Positions 58,830 through 64,000 of a stretch of 64,000 nucleotides of DNA are shown here, one piece after another. The translations under genes and the position numbers were made by a program. The DNA comes from Pyrrhosoma nymphula (Eukaryota; Arthropoda; Insecta; Odonata; Coenagrionidae): assembly GCA_963573305.1 (NCBI GenBank), contig OY754329.1, positions 132,171,422 to 132,235,421 of the forward strand, written 5' to 3'. Every line of letters starts with the position of its first letter. The first letter of the stretch is position 1. The notes below the pieces were generated by a model that did no database searches, was not told the origin of the DNA, and saw only the letters and a program-made list of their open reading frames with translations.

Positions 58830-60120
58830 CTATAGCAGCAAGCTGAAATTCTTGATAAATGTGTTTACCACATGATACATAGTGAAAGACAAACTAAGAG
58901 GCATTCTTCTTATTCGGAAGAGTGCACAAAATATTTTTAATTTCTTTCTAGGAGTGTACACCAAACTAATTTTGGCCGTAAAATAAATAATGTGGATTTA
59001 AAATAATTTAACAGCATTATATTTTGAGATACTCTTATTTTTCCTCGTTGAATACTACCTTAAACACGCAATCATTTGGTCGATTGTTATCCCTTTCCTT
59101 TCTATTTGTGATCCTCTTATTTGGGATATTTCTTTTCTCTCTCTAGTATTAGACTGCCTGGGTAGATACATTCCATGTAGCATTATATCTTGTATAATCC
59201 ATAAAATACCTGCATATTTATCCATACGGGAAACAGAGTTCTCCAGATTATATTGATTTTTTACTGGTGAAAAATGTTTGAAAATTGCTTTCGATTCAGG
59301 AACTTTTTATATTTTTTGACCAGTCTCATGAGAGTGAATCGATACTGTGATGCGATTCTAACCGATGTTTCCCCCCCTTTCAATCCGGCGGTGTTTTCAC
59401 CTTTTGCCGGGAGGTATTTTCCTTCCTGGCCAATTGATCCTCCTCGGCTCCTCTCGACCCTGGTCCTTCCTTTTTCCCTTCAAGGCAGTCCGCAAGGAAA
59501 GAGCAGCGCTCCTAAGTATCAATCATGACTTGATTGAGACGTTACCCGCTTCACGGTAATTTCTTATTTCCGATGTTTTCCCTCTTCTCCTCTGCTAACC
59601 CTTTCCTTCACTCCCGCGGGTCGATCGACCCCATTACGGTCCTTCCGACCTCCCTCGCCCCATTCCCCACCTGCCCGTGGACTTTCCTTTCCCCCCCCAC
59701 TCCAACGCCACCCCTTCACCCCCTTATTTTCTCACCTTCCATCTCTCACCCCCTTTCTTCCAATTCAGCCGATCACGACCGAATCATCGATCGCCGATGC
59801 AATTCTTTTCTCTTCTCCCTCAGACTCGTGAAGTGAAAGACCCCTCCATAAATAGGGGCGTGAGGTCTCTTGCGAGAAAACATTTACAAAGCTTTAATTT
59901 TACTGAGGAAATATCGAGAGCGACCTGAACTAACGTGGGCGATGTACAAATACCTTTACGAATCTTGATGTCAGAATTTCACCGGACCTAATGGAGGTGT
60001 TCAAAAGTATTTATATAATGGAGGAAAAACAACTGCAGGCTTAAGATACCCTGTGGAAGCAAGAACGAGAATTACAATGAATAAAAGGAAGACTTAAAAT
60101 TCTTCAAACAAGATAACGAA
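58830..60120. other. Gene-free region with a pyrimidine-rich island
   Basis: 59340-59840 is pyrimidine-rich and higher in GC on the + strand. The frames at 59274-59928 overlap in several phases and are low-complexity. Confidence 0.45.
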
Positions 60121-60123
60121 CAG

Positions 60124-60149
60124 GTTTCAAGCCACAGCGTCATCATCAA
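60124..60149 (-). ncRNA. Hammerhead-like motif, single decayed copy
   Basis: On the minus strand TTGATGA (first C lost), T, GACGCTGTGGCTT with only a weak GC-tgtg-GC pairing, GAAAC, CTGTTC, GTT. The order and spacing fit the family, but the core and stem II are degraded. Confidence 0.35.
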
Positions 60150-60880
60150 GTGCTGAATGCGTTAAAACCTGGTAGAAATTTAATTTTATAAGTGGAATTT
60201 CTCTATTTTTCATCAATCGTCAATTGCCTTCAACCAACTAACGCTGGAAAGTACCTCTTATAAAGAACTGCAATGCCTATGGAAGTACTCAACTATGATA
60301 TATGACTAATTTTTCGCAATTAAAGGGAAAACTTTGAGAAAATATTGGGAAAATCTTTCTACTGGAATGTGGGCCTGTATGGAGGTGGAACATGGACGCT
60401 TATTTGCTATGTTTATAGGAGCCAAGAAGAGTAAGGAGCGTGTTTAAAGAGGAATTTAATCGGGAGTTATCTTGGCAGTTAAATAATTAGGAAGTACCGA
60501 TCGCGGTCATAGAGGGACGAAGTTTGCTGGAGAAAAGGAATTGGCAGAACTTCTTTAGCCTCGATATGAAGAGGCAGTGCGTATGGTGAAAGGATGTAGA
60601 AGATGAGGAAGCAATTGTTCGTTAGTTGGACGTGCCTCGACAACTAAGGCCACTTTATCCAGATGGTTGGGGACAGGAGTAACAACACCTGTGCTATATT
60701 GCACGATCGTCCATCCAACTTCGGGCAAGACTATGATGCTTTTTTCTGTTGTCGAGCGAGAATCAGTTTATGTATCCATCGTGGCAGGCGGCGGCATCTT
60801 GGTTTCTTAAGAAGTACATATCAATAATAAAATCGGGAAATTTATGGATTTTTTATATTAATGTTTTATTTTTAATTTCC
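60150..60880. other. Gene-free region, partly purine-rich
   Basis: 60370-60620 is purine-rich on the + strand. Nothing else recognised. Confidence 0.45.
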
Positions 60881-61045
60881 TCAAAAACAGCCGGATCAGG
60901 CTTTTACACAGGGTGTAGGAATACGTAGCAAAGGACGAAGACATAACCATGTCCTTGGTGGTGAAAAATCGACCTAGGCGAGACTCAAACCCGCAACTGA
61001 GGGGTAGCATGCGAGGACTTCACCTCACCACCACAGAGGCCGACG
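60881..61045 (-). repeat. tRNA-derived SINE, family A, copy 2
   Basis: Minus strand: head GTCGGCCTCTGTGGTGGTGA, B box TGCGGGTTTGAGTC, body 'tcgatttttcaccaccaagg', 'acatggttatgtcttcgtcc', then 'aaaagcctgatccggctg'. It follows 45971-46137 from end to end at about 75% by eye. The body downstream of the tRNA part is conserved, which rules out two independent tRNA fragments. Confidence 0.83.
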
Positions 61046-62330
61046 GTATGCAAAATTTAGATTCTATAACCGAAGAGATGTGCTCAAAACAGAGGGCTAT
61101 AATGACCAGTTATACATATTGGCATTTCTTAAGTAAACTGTTAGCACATGAGGAACATTACTAGAAAAAATCTCCTTAGTTGAAATCAAGTAAAACCGAA
61201 TGACAATACATTTATAGTTATCTATTTAATGTCACAAGTCAGATTGTGCATTCCATTGGGGCCTGTTTAGATGTCACCCAAATTCCTCTCTCTTGACGCA
61301 TGTTGATACGCATTTACTTATTTCTTTATTTTCGAAAAGTTAACTAAACAGACGGATTATAAAGGTCTTCATACATTCCTACGCCTTAAGTTCAACAATA
61401 TCAACCTTCTTCAGGATCATAATTCATGCAACGAGGTATTTCTCTGTATCGGAGCTATCCTTGAAAGCACCCTTATTTCTCTTTTGATTCGGTGTTTTGC
61501 GGATAGATATGCGAAGCGCTATTCAAATTTCACGGCACCGCCTTGATCGTAACACATCTGATAGAAACCCATAAATGATATATTTACGGTAAGTGGAGAG
61601 GAAGGGATTCCCAGCTTCCTCGGCGTGGTAGAGGATGGGGTGTACTTTTACGGCTTTCTACGCTATCTTCAAGACGGGCGGTCGACCACCCATGTTGGGG
61701 AGTAGGACTCCGTTATCCTCCATTTGTAAAGGGACACCTTTCATCATTCGCTTTTTCTTATGCTATTAGGTACGTATATAAGTGTATCACGAACGTATTC
61801 ATATACGCGTATTATAAATACTCTCATCTCTTTGTGCGTGACTGGCACGAACTTCTCTCATTCATTTTCCGGTCTTCGTTTAACATTTATCTACCTTTCT
61901 CTTTTTATGTTCTCCTCCTCCATTCTTTTGGTTCAACCCTTTTATCCACCTCTCTCATCCGCCTCGCTACTTTTACCAACCCAGACCGACCCGGTGAATG
62001 TACACGTCCCGGCCGCTCCAACGTTAACTTCTTGCCCGCCTTCCTACCCCAGCCATACCCTTGCGCCTGTTCTCTCCTCATCCGAGGCCATCAATTACAG
62101 TCGCAAGTTCGCTCGGTTCTTGCGACTTTCCCGCTGCCCCTCCCACCTCCCTACGCCCCCCCCTTCTCCCCGCCTCTCCAACCCTCCCCACCTCTTTCTC
62201 CCTCCCCTTCGACCACTCCCATAGTCGTCCCTTGTGTGTGGCATGTGGTGTACCCAGAACCGGGTTCGAACCTTATCTCAATAGAACATTGGTAACGGAA
62301 GATAGAATCAGTAGGTCGACTGCTTTGAAT
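61046..62330. other. Gene-free region with a pyrimidine-rich island
   Basis: 61840-62220 is pyrimidine-rich on the + strand. Three overlapping frames (98-154 codons) are Ser/Pro/Leu-rich. The palindromic 'gggttcgaacc' at 62263 resembles a B box on either strand but has no A box. Confidence 0.45.
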
Positions 62331-63430
62331 AAAAGTTGTGTAGTGTTTATCGATTGAGTGTTTTTTTCGTAATTAACTGATGTATGTAGTTATTATTTCA
62401 ACCTCCCGATAAAAATACCGGAGTGTTCCCACTCCTAAGGAAAAAATATGTGACGCTAAGGCCTTGTTTCATTTGACTTAATTTTTCCATGATATTTAAG
62501 TAAAATACTGGATTAATGAATAATTTCAAGAATGTTTAGTCCTCTAAGAAACGGGAAAGTATTTAATTTGTAAACTAGTTATTTAAAAGTTCAATGGTAA
62601 TTAAGCGTACGGACGATTGAGGTGATTGTTTCGTTCACAGAATCTTTAACCTCTCTTAAAATTTGCTTTCCCATTAAGGAACGCATTATCCTCTTTCACT
62701 TTAAGACCAAATAGTTCTTATATCTTAACTCATTCCATGTAGCACCACTTAAGAAATTACCATTGTCCCTGTGTGAGAATTGGTGTCTCAGAGAAATTGT
62801 GTCTTTTAAGGTGAAGGCTTACAGTATTTTTGGGAAATAACTGATACAAATCCTTCCGGAGAAGATAAAATAAGAAAAATTTGAAAGCAAACTAATAAAA
62901 TAAGTTCTTTTTTAACTTTGCAGTATTCCATTATAAGATAATTTAATGGTAACTTTTACAAATGCGTAATGTTTATGCGATGCTTACGCATCGAAATCCG
63001 GGTCGTTATTTGTTGCATTTGGGAGTGGTTATTAAAGGTACCATTAAATTCTCTTAGCAAGCAAACTGTCTTGGTTTTCATGTTAATAGTGAATTTCATA
63101 AATGATTACCGATAGAATGAGTGATTAAAATTGAAATTATTCTGTACTGATTCCCTTCTATGAATAAGATATGTAAACCGAAAAATGTATTCCAAGGTTA
63201 CTTTGCAGCCATGAATTCAACCTTTATTTTATAGTGTGGGATTGGTGTTTTTCAAGAAAGCAGGAAATTTCGAAAAAGTCTCATCTCCGAAGGCTTTTTA
63301 GATTTTGGGAAATGTAGAAAAGTTAAAGAGAGAGAAAAATAAATGAATGTTAGGCTATGAGGGAAAAATAAAGAATTTTCCGGAAACATTCTAAGGCGGC
63401 AGGAGGATAAAGGTAGAATGTAATAACAAG
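62331..63430. other. AT-rich region, nothing recognised
   Basis: No gene supported. Near 62978-63004 'gcgatgcttacgcatcgaaat' followed by 'ccgggtcg' recalls the stem II-GAAAT-CCGGGTC part of the 49987-50035 motif but lacks the CTGANGA box. Confidence 0.45.
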
Positions 63431-63436
63431 TAGTTT

Positions 63437-63525
63437 GATATTCATAATGAATAAAGACACTTGGTAATCTTCCACAGATTGAATCTGTGGAAGATTACCA
63501 AGTGTCTTTATTCATTATGAATATC
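63437..63525. repeat. Perfect 44-bp inverted repeat with 1-bp spacer
   Basis: 63437-63480 and 63482-63525 are exact reverse complements around a single G. Such a structure is a near-ideal cruciform and is rarely stable unless young. It could be a recent foldback insertion, a fork-reversal product, or a chimeric assembly join. Confidence 0.95.
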
Positions 63526-63693
63526 GAGAACTTCCACCATATCCAGCCTGAAACAGTAGAATTTAAGCAGTTTGATGTTGAGGATCTTGACTCAGGAGAA
63601 GACTGGCGGGTTAGCGGGGAAGAAGAAAGAAATGATAAAAAACGTGGTTGGCTTCATGATGGAATACAAAGCTTCTTTTGGACTGAAGTATAG
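63487..63693 (+). CDS. Unassigned short frame overlapping the palindrome
   Basis: A 68-codon frame opening inside the right arm of the inverted repeat: MEDYQVSLFIMNIENFHHIQ, then an acidic stretch EFKQFDVEDLDSGEDWRV and EEERNDKK. The acidic, low-Ser/Pro composition is unlike the compositional frames of the window and looks protein-like, so it may be part of an exon or of a decayed element. The left arm would encode the mirror image, so the duplicated part is not coding twice. No homologue recognised. Confidence 0.2.
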   Translation: MEDYQVSLFIMNIENFHHIQPETVEFKQFDVEDLDSGEDWRVSGEEERNDKKRGWLHDGIQSFFWTEV

Positions 63694-63699
63694 GACTTC

Positions 63700-64000
63700 T
63701 ATATACTCCTTGGCGTGATGCCGATGAGAGATTTGCTAAGGGGTAAAAGAACACAACCAAGACAAGGGAAAGAGAAAAAAATATTAGGGGATGGAACAAA
63801 ATATGAGACATCTTGGTAGGCTACCGACTCGCTCGGCTAGCTGCTGTAGTCTTTATTGTTACGTGAGAAGAGGAAAATCAAACACACTCCTGTTTGACAG
63901 TGCATCGTCGTCACTTTTGTATGCTCTACAGATGTAGTGCAGAGGAGAATAATTCCGTCAACCATGTGATATGAACTTTCCGAGGAACGTTCACGGTCAT
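63700..64000. other. Window end, nothing recognised
   Basis: No feature could be supported in the last 300 bases. Confidence 0.5.

Noticed and set aside
61395..61430. CTGAAGA on the minus strand followed by GTTGAAC
   Set aside because: Stem II would need only G-T pairs and GAAAC is not present; at best a very old relic.
62263..62273. GGTTCGAACC as a tRNA B box
   Set aside because: The sequence is a palindrome that fits both strands, and no A box or cloverleaf is found on either.
61760..62357. 154-codon and neighbouring frames
   Set aside because: Same pyrimidine-rich explanation, with no domain or splice evidence.

Overview
The window looks like AT-rich intergenic or deep-intronic DNA from a metazoan, most likely an arthropod. 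The clues are a mariner element, tRNA-derived SINEs, fragments of an insect-type non-LTR retrotransposon, many foldback elements and TA microsatellites. There is no bacterial or viral gene organisation, no rRNA, no intact tRNA and no CRISPR array. I could not identify the species. No complete host protein-coding gene is convincing. Most open frames lie in pyrimidine-rich islands and look compositional. Frames at 53356-53730 (+), 58350-58829 (-) and 63487-63693 (+) are listed as weak candidates only.

Layout. 1-8690 is mostly featureless, with one SINE-like copy (2735-2845) and one hammerhead-like motif (5989-6020). 8695-9712 is a dead non-LTR retrotransposon 3' end, followed by a tRNA-derived SINE (9788-9900). 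12353-12721 holds a pair of direct repeats. 17494-18938 is a long palindromic element split by an internally deleted mariner (17561-18523). 21905-22590 has a second LINE fragment and a SINE. 26754-27465, 36041-36520 and 41199-41653 carry three copies of one dispersed repeat. 33345-34084, 37595-37658, 43375-43967, 49581-50077 and 57075-57640 hold hammerhead-like motifs, mostly in inverted-repeat elements. 44998-45412 is a recent 207-bp tandem duplication. Two copies of a second tRNA-SINE family lie at 45971-46137 and 60881-61045. A 156-bp MITE lies at 57771-57926, and a perfect 44-bp inverted repeat at 63437-63525.

The most interesting signal is a family of about fourteen motifs of the form CTGANGA - one base - stem II hairpin - GAA - two bases - 4-5 nt loop - two bases - cleavage-site base. 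This is the core of a type I hammerhead ribozyme with a minimal stem III. Several copies also have complementary flanks that would form stem I, the best being 37595-37658 (-), with a 10-bp stem I and a GTC cleavage triplet. Minimal type I hammerheads are known from Penelope-like elements and retrozymes. No Penelope-type reverse transcriptase or GIY-YIG domain is visible here, so these copies would be non-autonomous or decayed relatives. The same motif appears in several otherwise unrelated repeats, often as head-to-head pairs. The mariner lies inside the stem II loop of one such motif.

The nested transposons, SINEs and hammerhead-bearing repeats explain most of the recognisable structure. Nothing here forms a working pathway or operon. 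A second large-scale feature is a set of 300-800 bp islands that are pyrimidine-rich and higher in GC, nearly all with the pyrimidines on the + strand.
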